Shown here: positions 7,221 to 15,248 of the stretch, in pieces
Layout of the letters: the number at the start of each line of letters is the position of its first letter
How positions within the stretch are numbered: position 1 is the stretch's first letter
The notes under the pieces: model-generated
The model's database searches: none
The model's input: only the letters and a program-made list of their open reading frames with translations
What the model was told of the DNA's origin: nothing
Assembly (NCBI GenBank): GCA_016708345.1
Contig: JADJFX010000019.1
Span: forward strand, 1-64,000
DNA: 64,000 nucleotides
From: Candidatus Rhodoferax bjergmarkensis
GTDB lineage: Bacteria; Pseudomonadota; Gammaproteobacteria; Burkholderiales; Burkholderiaceae_C
Direction of reading: 5' to 3'
Translations under genes and position numbers: made by a program

Positions 7221-8222
7221 TCAATATCCCCGATCAGCCTTGCCATCGAACGCATCACGCGCTCTTTCGAGTCGGTCTTGCCAGGTGCGTCGTTCATTGG
7301 GCGGGATGCCTTTGAGCACCAGAAATCTTGAAAGAGTTGGATCTTCTTCTGTCCAATAATCGTCCCGTACCGCAATCTCCAGCTCTCCACCCAAGGCTGT
7401 AATTTTGGCACCACGCAAGGTGGTGTGCACGGTGCGCTTGTTGGCGTGCAAGGTTATGCGGCCGTCTTTGGCCAGGTCGAGAAACCAGATGATTTTTCCC
7501 TGGTCGTTGGTGCTGACTTCGCTAAAGGCACCGCTGAATCCGGCGTTTTCGCGCCATTTCGCAATCTGGCTGGTGAAATCATCGTGCAGTTCCTCGGCAG
7601 CATCGGCTTCATTGGCTGCCTTTTCAGCCAGCAGCTGCTTTTCACTTTCAGCTTTGGCCAACTCTTCTTCAATGCGAAGTTGCTCAAGGTGGTCTTGTTC
7701 CAGGCGAGCAGTGATTTTTTCAGCCCACAAATTGACGCGGTTGGCCATGCTTTGAAAATCCTTGGCCACCGGGCCCGGCACCTGCGAAATGCGCAGGACA
7801 GATTCATGGCCCCCCGGCAGCTTGTTTACCGCATGGGCCAACGCGTCACTCGCTGTGAACGTGATGGTGCAATGGCCGCTTGCAGCGGCCGACGCATCAC
7901 CCGGCACAGCGACCAGATCGCGCTGCACTTCAATTCGCAACCCGGCCGCGGCAAAGCTGAGATCAAGTGGTCCTGACAGCACTTTTTTGGCCCCGTCCGC
8001 CAGCGCTGTCTGGCTCAAGTCACCGTTTTCGGTGTGGACCTTGACCAGTTTGGCCGCTTGCTGCATCTCCACTTGAAATGTTCGCGCCTCAAACCGCAAA
8101 CACCCAGGCAGTTCCAGCACCCGGGTTCGCAGCGGACGGGCCAGTTGCTCCTGGTACACAAGCCAGCCGATGGCCAAGGCCGCCGCCAAGCAGAGGATCA
8201 CGGTCAAGGTTTGACTGTCCAT
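7221..8222 (-). CDS. Unrecognised membrane-anchored coiled-coil protein
   Basis: 333 residues. One N-terminal hydrophobic helix (about residues 6-22, TVILCLAAALAIGWLVY) suggests a membrane anchor. Residues about 170-230 are Glu/Lys/Ala-rich (LEQLRIEEELAKAESEKQLL) and should form a coiled coil. The C-terminal ~90 residues look like a compact beta-rich domain (GKIIWFLDLAKDGRITLHAN). I do not recognise a family. It is transcribed away from the Sel1-repeat gene across a 225-bp gap (8223-8447) in which I see no clear feature. Confidence 0.6.
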   Translation of the reverse strand: MDSQTLTVILCLAAALAIGWLVYQEQLARPLRTRVLELPGCLRFEARTFQVEMQQAAKLVKVHTENGDLSQTALADGAKKVLSGPLDLSFAAAGLRIEVQRDLVAVPGDASAAASGHCTITFTASDALAHAVNKLPGGHESVLRISQVPGPVAKDFQSMANRVNLWAEKITARLEQDHLEQLRIEEELAKAESEKQLLAEKAANEADAAEELHDDFTSQIAKWRENAGFSGAFSEVSTNDQGKIIWFLDLAKDGRITLHANKRTVHTTLRGAKITALGGELEIAVRDDYWTEEDPTLSRFLVLKGIPPNERRTWQDRLERARDAFDGKADRGY

Positions 8223-8447
8223 GGCTCAAGCTCCCTCAAAAATGGTGATGATTCAACCACGGATTAAGACCGGGCTTTCGATTTTTTGTGTTGTCTGTTG
8301 TGTTGCCTGCCGTGCTGTCTTTGCCGCTGTTGCGATTGAGCGAAAATTGACGCCAGCAAAAACTCAAGTCCGCACCTATGAAACATCCATTTCGCGCCGT
8401 ATTGATGGCATCTGCCGTTGTCGTTCACCCCATGGGGCGGTGTTGCA

Positions 8448-9272
8448 ATGACTGATCCGGATCATGGCATGGTAGCCCCCAAAAAACAGAACAACGCCAA
8501 CGCCTTGCGCGATCTGCTGGCGCTTGCGGATCAGGGCGATGCCGACGCCCGGTTCAACCTTGGCCGGATGTACAGCAGCGGCCAGGGCGTGGTGAAAAAC
8601 CTGCCCCAAGCGCTGGAGTGGTTTCGCCTCGCCGCCGACCAAGGGCATGCCAAAGCCCAGTACAACCTTGGTTTTTTATACGCGCTCGGCCAGGGTGTGC
8701 AAGCAGACTACCAGGAAGCTTTGCGCTGGTACCACCTGGCTGCCGACCAAGGGCTGGTCAAAGCTCATTTCAACATCGGCCAGATGTACGACAAAGGGCA
8801 GGGCGTGCAGCAAGACTACAAGGAAGCCGCCATCTGGTACCGCAAAGCGGCAACCCGGGGGCACGCCAAGGCCCAGTTCAACCTTGGCGTGATGCACTAC
8901 CACCAGCAAGGCGTCGCCAAAGACCACAAGGAAGCGGCCAGTTGGTTTCGCCAAGCCGCTGACCAGGGTTATGCCAGCGCCCAGTACAACCTCGGTTTGC
9001 TGTATTTGACCGGCCAGGGTGTCGCCAAAGACCACCAAGAGGCTGCGCGCTGGTTTCGCTTGGCCGCCGAGCAAGGCGATGCCAAAGCCCAGTACAACCT
9101 GGGCGAGATGCACGACAAAGGTCAGGGTGTTGCCAGGGACTACAAGGAGGCGCTCAGGTGGTACCGCCTGGCCGCTGACCAGGGGCATGCCAAAGCCCGG
9201 CACAACATTGGCGTCATGCACGACAAAGGCCGCGGTGTGTCGAAGGACGAGTGGTTTAAACAGGCACCCTGA
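8448..9272 (+). CDS. Sel1-like (TPR-type) repeat protein
   Basis: 274 residues from ATG 8448; an in-frame TTG at 8418 is less likely. About seven tandem 36-residue Sel1 repeats cover nearly the whole protein, each of the form A.AQYNLG.MY..GQGV..D..EA..W...AADQG. No signal peptide is evident from this start, so it is probably cytoplasmic. Sel1 proteins act as protein-protein scaffolds, often around signalling or envelope stress systems; the partner here is unknown. The repeats are also similar at DNA level, so copy number may vary between strains. Confidence 0.85.
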   Translation: MTDPDHGMVAPKKQNNANALRDLLALADQGDADARFNLGRMYSSGQGVVKNLPQALEWFRLAADQGHAKAQYNLGFLYALGQGVQADYQEALRWYHLAADQGLVKAHFNIGQMYDKGQGVQQDYKEAAIWYRKAATRGHAKAQFNLGVMHYHQQGVAKDHKEAASWFRQAADQGYASAQYNLGLLYLTGQGVAKDHQEAARWFRLAAEQGDAKAQYNLGEMHDKGQGVARDYKEALRWYRLAADQGHAKARHNIGVMHDKGRGVSKDEWFKQAP

Positions 9273-9350
9273 CGTGACCGCTGATTCCGCCGTGAGGTAT
9301 TGCCACCTCTTCAGTACCCGTCACGCGTGAGCGGAATTCTCACTCTGAAA

Positions 9351-10439
9351 ATGCGGACGCTTCAAAATTACATCACCCACCATCACCGGTTTGCCCTGAG
9401 TGATCCGCGTTATTTGCCCGTCTACTTGGCATTGGCGACGCTGGTGACGATCTTTGCATCGACAACCGGATGGTTGGTGTTGATTTTTACCATTTTTTCT
9501 CAGTTCAATTTGTATCGCTTGGGTTTCATCAATGAGTTTTTGACCCTGGCTGGCATTGGCATTTTTTTTGACTTTCACCGCAACCAAAATCTGACGCGGC
9601 TTCTTTACGGCACGATGCTGATCGCCATTGCCGTCATTGTCAGTACCGCCTGGTTTCTTGGTCCCATTGTTCCGACAGTTGCCTGGTTGTTTGACATTCC
9701 GGCCTTGGCCATTTTTTTGCTGGGAACCCGGCGGGGACTGATGGCAATTGGTATCTTTTTTGTGTGTGTGGGGCTTGCACTCAAATTTGGCGACGCACAG
9801 CCCATTGTGGCGGACTCGGTCACGACGATGGTGGCCTACTTCATCAACGTGATGGGGGCAACACTGATATTGGTGCTGCAATTGAGTTTTTATGATGCTT
9901 CGCGGCGCGCCATGCAGGAAGCGTTGCGAAATAAAAATCGTGAACTGGAAGTCCTTTCGACCACTGATCGCCTGACAGGTCTGTTTAATCGTAGCAAGCT
10001 GGATCAGGCCTTTGCGTTCGAGTTGGTTGGCAGTGCGCGCAATGCGCAGTCCCTGTCCATCATCTTGGTTGACCTGGATCACTTCAAGCGGGTCAACGAT
10101 GAGTTTGGCCACAGCGTCGGTGATGATGTGCTGGTAAGCATGGCAGCGCTGCTGCGCCAGGTCAGCCGCGATACTGACATTCTCGGGCGCTGGGGAGGGG
10201 AAGAATTTTTGTTGATTTGTACTGACACGTCACTGGCCGGCGCGCTGATGCTTGCCGAACGCTTGCGAAGTTTGATTGCCGGGTTTAACTTCCCCCAGGT
10301 GGGTAGTAAAACTGCCAGCTTTGGCGTCAGTTGCTACCGCGACGGGGACGACGCCCGCTCCATGTTGATCAGGGCCGATGTGGCACTTTACCGGGCCAAG
10401 GAATGCGGCCGCAATCAGGTTCAAGCTGAGTCCACCTGA
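9351..10439 (+). CDS. Membrane diguanylate cyclase (GGDEF domain)
   Basis: About 362 residues from ATG 9351. The N-terminal ~190 residues contain five to six hydrophobic helices (YLALATLVTIFAS, LLYGTMLIAIAVIVS, ALAIFLLG, others). The C-terminal GGDEF domain has TDRLTGLFNR, DLDHFKRVNDEFGH and the active-site WGGEEF near residue 280. An RDTD inhibitory I-site lies five residues before GGEEF, so product feedback is likely intact. It makes cyclic di-GMP from GTP. The sensing input is the membrane part; no ligand can be assigned. Confidence 0.9.
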   Translation: MRTLQNYITHHHRFALSDPRYLPVYLALATLVTIFASTTGWLVLIFTIFSQFNLYRLGFINEFLTLAGIGIFFDFHRNQNLTRLLYGTMLIAIAVIVSTAWFLGPIVPTVAWLFDIPALAIFLLGTRRGLMAIGIFFVCVGLALKFGDAQPIVADSVTTMVAYFINVMGATLILVLQLSFYDASRRAMQEALRNKNRELEVLSTTDRLTGLFNRSKLDQAFAFELVGSARNAQSLSIILVDLDHFKRVNDEFGHSVGDDVLVSMAALLRQVSRDTDILGRWGGEEFLLICTDTSLAGALMLAERLRSLIAGFNFPQVGSKTASFGVSCYRDGDDARSMLIRADVALYRAKECGRNQVQAEST

Positions 10440-10529
10440 ATTCACATAAGCGCGTCAGTCCATTTTTTACTGGCGCATCCATACCCATGCGTGTTCCATT
10501 GCTGCATGGCTTGACGCCTGCAAAATCAT

Positions 10530-10590
10530 GCCGCATGATCGCATGCATGCACAAATGCGAACAAATGCGTACATAAGCACAAAAAAGGAG
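10530..10590 (+). promoter_or_regulatory. Leader with repeated ATGC motifs before the ccd-like operon
   Basis: CGCATGATCGCATGCATGC is followed by two direct copies of ACAAATGCG and an ACATAAG, then AAGGAG ribosome-binding site at 10585-10590. The reiterated ATGCG/ATGCA words are a plausible antitoxin-complex operator. Function is inferred. Confidence 0.4.
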
Positions 10591-10596
10591 ATGCTC

Positions 10597-10923
10597 ATGC
10601 TCAAGGAAGTCGGTGCCAGCGGCCAAATTTCGCTGGGTAAAAAGTATGCCGGGCAACTGTTTGACCTGACCGTGCGTCCTGATGGCAGCATCGTCATGCA
10701 GCCCGTCAAAGTAGTGCCCGTCACCGCCAGCGTGCAAGAAGAGCGCGCTGCGTACAAAACAGATGCTGCGCAGGGTTCGACCACCCAGGCCTGGGCACAG
10801 GCCCATGCACACGACATTGCGCAGTACAACGACTGGGCCACCCAGCGCGAGCCCTATGCGCAGCGCGTGCGACGTTGGCGCGACGAGCAAGCCCACCTTG
10901 CAGCAACCAGCCAGCAAGCTTGA
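10597..10923 (+). CDS. Putative antitoxin of CcdB-type toxin
   Basis: 108 residues from ATG 10597 (6 nt after AAGGAG; the frame continues upstream but those starts lack a site). The N-terminus LKEVGASGQISLGKKYAGQL and LFDLTVRPDGSIVMQPVKVV reads like an AbrB/MazE swapped hairpin rather than the ribbon-helix-helix of classical F-plasmid CcdA. The C-terminal half (AWAQAHAHDIAQYNDWATQR) is charged and likely wraps the toxin. Position 3 nt before a CcdB homologue supports antitoxin function; the fold class is my inference. Confidence 0.65.
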   Translation: MLKEVGASGQISLGKKYAGQLFDLTVRPDGSIVMQPVKVVPVTASVQEERAAYKTDAAQGSTTQAWAQAHAHDIAQYNDWATQREPYAQRVRRWRDEQAHLAATSQQA

Positions 10924-10926
10924 GAC

Positions 10927-11241
10927 ATGGCCCGGTTTGACATCTACCCCAACCCCATTGCCCCTGATCGAGCGCAATTTCCCTTCGTGTTGGAGATACA
11001 AAGCGACCTGCTTTACCAGTTTTCTGAGCGCGTCTGTGTGCCGCTGGTGCGCAGCAGCATCATCCCCGGCTTGACCGAGCGCTTTAACCCCACTGTGTTG
11101 GTCGATGGTGAGCCCCTGCGCCTGCATACCCTGGGCATCACCGTATTTTTCACCAACGAACTGCGCCAGCGCACAAGCAGCGCCAGCGCCAACGCGCTGG
11201 AGATCGACACGGCATTGGACATGCTGCTGCGCGGCTACTGA
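10927..11241 (+). CDS. ccdB: CcdB-family toxin
   Basis: 104 residues, the usual CcdB length. ARFDIYPNPIAPDRAQFPFV then LEIQSDLLYQ, CVPLVRSS, LTERFNPTVLVDGEPLRLH and an IDTALDMLLRGY end align in layout with F-plasmid CcdB, including the aromatic/aliphatic C-terminus that contacts GyrA. CcdB poisons DNA gyrase. The gene is 3 nt after its antitoxin and 8 nt before the MmeI-like gene, so TA and restriction-modification are probably one transcript. Confidence 0.85.
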   Translation: MARFDIYPNPIAPDRAQFPFVLEIQSDLLYQFSERVCVPLVRSSIIPGLTERFNPTVLVDGEPLRLHTLGITVFFTNELRQRTSSASANALEIDTALDMLLRGY

Positions 11242-11249
11242 ATAACACC

Positions 11250-14200
11250 ATGACCCCCCAAGAATTCATCAAAAAATGGGGCCCCGGCGGCCCCGCCTTC
11301 GACCTGAACGAACGCCAGGGTGCCCAGCCGCACTTTATCGACCTGTGCCAACTGCTCGAAGTACCCCTGCCCGGCAGTGTGGGTGACTACATTTTTGAGC
11401 AAGACACCCTGGTGCTGGGCGAGGCGCGCGGCTATGCCGATGTGTTCTACCGCAACCACTTTGCCTGGGAGAACAAAGCCCCTGGCCGCAACCTGGACAC
11501 CGCCCTCAAGCAACTGCTCACCTACAGCCTGGCCCTGTCCAACCCGCCGCTGCTGGTGGTGTGTGACCGCCTCACCATCCGCATCCACACCCAGTTCAAC
11601 GGCCACCCCAGCGAAGTCCACACCGTGCTGCTGCACGAGCTGGACCAGCCCGAAAAGCGCGCCTTGTTGCGCCGCCTGTGGCTGGACCCCGAGAGCTTTC
11701 GCCCCAAAAAAACCAGCCGTGACATCACCGAGGCCGCCGCCAAAAGCTTTGCCACGCTGGCCGAAGGCCTGCGCAAGCGCGGCACCGATGCCGACGAGGT
11801 GGCCCACTTTCTCACCCAGTGCCTGTTCTGCTTTTTTGCCGAAGACGTCGGCCTGCTGCCCGGCAACATGTTTGAGGCGCTGGTCAACAACAAACACCTC
11901 ACCAGCGACAAGCTCACACAGGGCCTGACCAACCTGTTTACCGTCATGCGCAAAGGCGGCCTGTACGGCAACGACGACATTCCGTGGTTCAACGGCAGTT
12001 TGTTCAAAAAGGTGAAGGTGCCGCTGCTGTCCATCATGGAAGTGACCGAGCTGCGCAACGCCGCCGCCCTGAACTGGAGCGCCATCGACGTGTCCATCTT
12101 CGGCACCCTGTTTGAACGCGGTCTGGACCCCGCCAAGCGCAGCCAGCTGGGCGCGCACTACACCGACCCGGCCACCATCATGCGCATTGTGGAGCCGGTG
12201 CTGTGCCGGCCACTGCTACAAAAATGGGAGCTGGTTGCGCAAGAGCTACGTGCGCTAATGGCCAAAAGCACCAAAAGAAATGACAAACACCACAAGGCCG
12301 CGCTGGCCAGTTTTGTACGCTGGCTGGAGCTGCTCAAAGACTACCGCGTGCTCGACCCGGCCTGCGGCAGTGGCAACTTTTTGTTTCTGGGCCTCAAGGC
12401 CTTGAAGGACATTGAGCACCAAAGCCATCTGGACGCGGTGGCCGCCGGGCTGGACCGGCAGGCCGATCTGGTGACCGGTCCGCACAACGTGCTGGGCATT
12501 GAACTGAACGAATACGCGGCCGAGCTGGCGCGCGTGACGGTGTGGATTGGCGAGCTGCAGTGGCGCGCGGACCACGGCTACGAGTTCAAGACCAACCCCG
12601 TTCTGGAGCCGCTGGACCATATTGAGTGCCGGGATGCTTTGCTTTCCTTCGGGGGTACAGGTTCTCAGGTGCGGGCGCTGGGGGGTACAGGTTCCGGGGC
12701 GCAGGCGGGGCAGACGCCGGGGGCTCATGAACCTTCGGTTCCGAAATCGCCCCCAACATCTGCCCCGCCTACACCCCGGAACCTGGTGGGGCAGGGGGAC
12801 GCTGGCGCTGCCCCTGCCCCAGCCATCGCGGCTGCAACTGCGCTGTCTGGCGTAGCGGCGCTTTCTGCTGTTGAAGCCGCTTGGCCTAAGGCCAGCGTGG
12901 TGATTGGGAATCCGCCGTTTTTGGGCGACAAAAAGATGCGCTCGGAGTTGGGGGATGACTACACGACGACCTTGCGCAAGGTGTACGAGGGCCGTGTACC
13001 GGGTGGGGCGGACTTGGTGTGTTACTGGTTTGAGAAGGCGCGTAAGGCGATTGAAACCAACAGGTTGGGTGCTGCGGGGCTGGTTGCGACCAATTCCATT
13101 CGCGGCGGTAAGAATCGAAAGGTGCTGGAAGCGATTTGCGAAACGACGCGCATTTACGAGGCTTGGAGCGATGAGGGGTGGGTGAATGAGGGTGCGGCGG
13201 TGCGTGTGTCGCTGGTTGCATTTGGGCATGCTTCGCAGGATGTAATGCTAGATGGAGCAACTGTCGCGGGAATTCATTCGGACTTATCGATTTCCTGCGA
13301 TTCCAACATCGCAGACACCACGATGGCAAGAAAGTTGGAGAGTAACAAAGGCGTTTCATTTCAAGGAGCGGTTCTGATTGGCGACTTTGAAGTCGAGCGT
13401 CGTGTGGCAGAGGAGTGGCTCAAAGCTCCAAATCCGCATGGTCAATCAAATTGCCAAGTATTGCGTCCCATATCGAACGGCAAAGACTTAAACAGCCGCT
13501 CCAGAGGACTGTGGGTGGTTGATTTCAATCGGCTGAACAAGCTCGACGCCAGTCTTTTTGAAAAGCCGTTTGAGTATGTGGTGCAACACGTAAAACCAAT
13601 ACGAGCTACAAACCCTCGGCCCGCCCGCCGCGATATTTGGTGGCAACACGGTGAGCATGGTGGGGGATGGCGCAGCGCAGTTAAAAACTCATTTCGCTTC
13701 ATTGCTACTTCACAGGTTTCTAAACACAGATTTTTTATTTGGTTGCCGACGCAGGTTTGGCCACACCAAACGGTGATCGCATTCGCCCGCGCCGACGACA
13801 CCACCTTCGGCATCTTGCACAGCCGCTTCCACGAAATCTGGTCGCTGCGCATGGGAACTTCGCTGGAAGATCGGCCACGCTACACCCCCACCACCTGTTT
13901 CGAAACCTTCCCCTTCCCGCAAGGTCTCACCCCCGCCGACACCGCCCACCAGCGCACTGAAACCGTAGATGGCGGTGCCCTGATTCCAGCCGAAAGTTCA
14001 GAACAAAATATGCTGCTTGCGCACGCAGAACGTGCGCAAGCAGCTATTAAAATTGAAGCAAAAACTCAGCTGAAAACTGAAATAAGAGCCGTGAATCTGC
14101 CCCCAACTTCCTCACATCCACACTGCGACCCGGAGGGTGGTTGGGCGGCAAAGGGTTCTGCGCAGGTCAAGGAGGAGACCGCGCAGCGGGCGGGGGACAC

Positions 14201-14693
14201 GGAGCAGGGCCCTTTGCCGCCCAGCCACCCGCAGCGCGCATCCACCATCGGAGCCATGCAGGCCGCACCCACCTCGCAGGCCGTGCGCAACAACGCCATA
14301 GCCATAGCAACAGCAGCCAAACGCCTGAACGACCTGCGCGAAAACTGGCTCAACCCACCCGAGTGGACCATGCGCGTGCCCGAAGTCACACCGCTGGGCA
14401 TGGACCACAGCCCTTACCCCGACCGCATCCTGCCCAAACCCGGCTTTGAAAAAGACCTCGCCGAACGAACCCTGACCAAGCTCTACAACCAACGCCCCGC
14501 CTGGCTGGACTCCGCGCACAAGGCGCTGGACAAAGCCGTGGCCAACGCCTACGGCTGGACCGACTACACCCCTGACATGCCCGACGACGAAATCTTGAAG
14601 CGCCTGCTGGCGCTGAATCTGCAGCGCTCGGCAATTTCGGCAACCACACCTGACACAGCGCCGCCTGCAATGGTTAAAAATAACCGTCCTTGA
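11250..14693 (+). CDS. Single-chain MmeI-like (type IIL/IIG) restriction-modification enzyme
   Basis: 1147 residues. The N-terminal nuclease part has a D64-X9-E74-N-K76 motif (YADVF...AWENK), the exact spacing of the MmeI PD-(D/E)XK site. The methyltransferase follows: motif I DPACGSGNFL near residue 368, GIELNEYAAELARVTVWIGE, and motif IV NPPF at about 554. The C-terminal region should carry target recognition. Such enzymes methylate one strand for self-protection and cut at a fixed distance from the site. Oddities: at least three in-frame palindromic repeat insertions (near 12213, 12688-12821 and 14011-14230) place low-complexity Gly/Ala/Pro-rich linkers between motif I and motif IV and near the C-terminus. 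All insertions keep the frame. DndI-type or BREX methylases were considered but the D-X9-EXK motif favours MmeI. Confidence 0.85.
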   Translation: MTPQEFIKKWGPGGPAFDLNERQGAQPHFIDLCQLLEVPLPGSVGDYIFEQDTLVLGEARGYADVFYRNHFAWENKAPGRNLDTALKQLLTYSLALSNPPLLVVCDRLTIRIHTQFNGHPSEVHTVLLHELDQPEKRALLRRLWLDPESFRPKKTSRDITEAAAKSFATLAEGLRKRGTDADEVAHFLTQCLFCFFAEDVGLLPGNMFEALVNNKHLTSDKLTQGLTNLFTVMRKGGLYGNDDIPWFNGSLFKKVKVPLLSIMEVTELRNAAALNWSAIDVSIFGTLFERGLDPAKRSQLGAHYTDPATIMRIVEPVLCRPLLQKWELVAQELRALMAKSTKRNDKHHKAALASFVRWLELLKDYRVLDPACGSGNFLFLGLKALKDIEHQSHLDAVAAGLDRQADLVTGPHNVLGIELNEYAAELARVTVWIGELQWRADHGYEFKTNPVLEPLDHIECRDALLSFGGTGSQVRALGGTGSGAQAGQTPGAHEPSVPKSPPTSAPPTPRNLVGQGDAGAAPAPAIAAATALSGVAALSAVEAAWPKASVVIGNPPFLGDKKMRSELGDDYTTTLRKVYEGRVPGGADLVCYWFEKARKAIETNRLGAAGLVATNSIRGGKNRKVLEAICETTRIYEAWSDEGWVNEGAAVRVSLVAFGHASQDVMLDGATVAGIHSDLSISCDSNIADTTMARKLESNKGVSFQGAVLIGDFEVERRVAEEWLKAPNPHGQSNCQVLRPISNGKDLNSRSRGLWVVDFNRLNKLDASLFEKPFEYVVQHVKPIRATNPRPARRDIWWQHGEHGGGWRSAVKNSFRFIATSQVSKHRFFIWLPTQVWPHQTVIAFARADDTTFGILHSRFHEIWSLRMGTSLEDRPRYTPTTCFETFPFPQGLTPADTAHQRTETVDGGALIPAESSEQNMLLAHAERAQAAIKIEAKTQLKTEIRAVNLPPTSSHPHCDPEGGWAAKGSAQVKEETAQRAGDTEQGPLPPSHPQRASTIGAMQAAPTSQAVRNNAIAIATAAKRLNDLRENWLNPPEWTMRVPEVTPLGMDHSPYPDRILPKPGFEKDLAERTLTKLYNQRPAWLDSAHKALDKAVANAYGWTDYTPDMPDDEILKRLLALNLQRSAISATTPDTAPPAMVKNNRP
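12213..12263 (+). repeat. Dispersed repeat copy inside the MmeI-like gene
   Basis: GCTACAAAAATGGGAGCTGG followed by TTGCGCAAGAGCTACGTGCG and CTAATGGCC. It follows the family order (A-rich arm, AGCTG, TTGCGCA, spacer, GTGCGCTA, GGCC). Translated in frame as LLQKWELVAQELRALMA. Confidence 0.6.
12688..12785. repeat. Inverted-repeat element inside the MmeI-like gene
   Basis: Arms 12688-12724 and 12749-12785 are inverted copies, 32 of 37 positions identical (CAGGTTCCGGGG...GGCGGGGCAGA...GGGGGC). A second perfect hairpin abuts it: TGGGGCAGGGG at 12787-12797 with CCCCTGCCCCA at 12811-12821. The encoded protein is a Gly/Ala/Pro linker absent from normal methyltransferase cores. Confidence 0.8.
14011..14052. 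repeat. Palindromic dispersed repeat copy inside the MmeI-like gene
   Basis: TGCTGCTTGCGCACG and CGTGCGCAAGCAGCT form a near-perfect long hairpin with a short AGAA loop. In frame it encodes LLAHAERAQAAI. The best-preserved palindromic copy of the family in the window. Confidence 0.8.
14135..14230. repeat. Third inverted-repeat family inside the MmeI-like gene
   Basis: Arms 14135-14155 (GGGTGGTTGGGCGGCAAAGG, plus G) and 14210-14230 are inverted copies with 20 of 21 positions matching; an inner pair CTGCGCAGGTC / GACCGCGCAG continues the stem. It lies in frame near the recognition-domain end of the enzyme. Confidence 0.8.
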
Positions 14694-14706
14694 TAGACTT
14701 TGACCT

Positions 14707-14918
14707 ATGAAAACCACACTCCAACCCATTGAGCATCTGGTCAAGTTTGAGCGCCTGCAGCTCGTGGAAGACCTGTGGGACGAGTTTTCCAGTGACTCCA
14801 GTCCAGACGCCCTGAAGTACTGACCGAATTGGCGCGGCGGGCCGCGTGGCGTGACAGTCACCCCAGACAGGGAAAGAGCCTGCTGCAAATTGCCCAAACA
14901 CTTGGCGTGAACTTGTGA
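14707..14918 (+). pseudogene. Decayed addiction-module antitoxin
   Basis: The first frame (14707-14823) reads MKTTLQPIEHLVKFERLQLV and EDLWDEFSSDSSPDAL, then stops. Another frame (about 14817-14918) continues TELARRAAWRDSHPRQGKSL and LLQIAQTLGVNL. Together these match the short antitoxin family of addiction modules whose sequence includes EDLWDSI and ELARR motifs. A small indel near 14810 splits it. It is too short and broken to be called as a normal gene. Confidence 0.65.
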
Positions 14919-14923
14919 ACTGA

Positions 14924-15013
14924 ACTGTCGTATTCGAACCCCCGGCACAGGCTGAAATTGCAAAGGCATTCGAGTGGTACGAAGAGAAGTCGTATGGTCT
15001 GGGCGAGGCATGA
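14924..15013 (+). pseudogene. Truncated ParE/RelE toxin remnant
   Basis: Thirty codons reading TVVFEPPAQAEIAKAFEWYE and EKSYGLGEA before a TGA. This is the N-terminus of a ParE-type toxin (HPQAQ.E...A..WYE). The remaining ~65 residues are missing. It follows the decayed antitoxin by 5 nt, so a whole TA operon has degenerated here. The rest of the gap to 15249 contains only repeat copies. Confidence 0.65.
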
Positions 15014-15045
15014 AAGTTGGCTGCATCGCTACGGTTTGTGAACCA

Positions 15046-15090
15046 AATAGTGCCTTTGCGCACGTCTGGCATGCGCGAGTAGCTACCAAT
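15046..15090. repeat. Degenerate copy of dispersed repeat
   Basis: AATAGTGCCTTTGCGCACG, then TCTGGCATGCGCGAGTAGC. Nearly the same as the copy at 2041-2090. Confidence 0.5.
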
Positions 15091-15180
15091 TCAGGAGTAA
15101 CTTTGCACTTCTGAATGGCACGCATGCGCCATGCCCGTCGCAGGTGCGCTTGCTCGCCGGGTGGCAATCAAAGCCTTCGA

Positions 15181-15235
15181 ATTGCTATCATATAAATAGC
15201 TGGTTGCGCACGTTCTACCTGCGCTACAGGCCTAA
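15181..15235 (+). repeat. Dispersed repeat copy, well preserved
   Basis: ATTGCTATCATATAAATAGC, then TGGTTGCGCACGTTCTACC and TGCGCTACAGGCC. Contains every element of the family consensus (ATTGCTAT, ATAGCTG, TTGCGCA, GCGCTACAGGCC). Confidence 0.75.
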
Positions 15236-15248
15236 AACACCCTGAATT

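Noticed and set aside
8378..8455. Short frame beginning MKHPFRAVLMASAVVVHPMG before the Sel1 gene
   Set aside because: Only about 25 codons, overlaps the Sel1 start in another frame, no ribosome-binding site; cannot be supported as a gene.
8448..9272. Tandem ~108-bp DNA repeats as a possible CRISPR or satellite
   Set aside because: They are the codons of Sel1 protein repeats in one frame; no spacer/repeat structure of CRISPR type. No CRISPR array was seen anywhere in the window.
12255..13229. 324-codon minus-strand frame inside the RM gene
   Set aside because: Antisense to methyltransferase motifs; Arg/Pro/His-rich composition typical of shadows.
14112..15167. 351-codon minus-strand open frame spanning the RM gene end and the TA remnants
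   Set aside because: Covers three unrelated sequence types and repeat DNA; no motif. A shadow of the RM gene and remnants.
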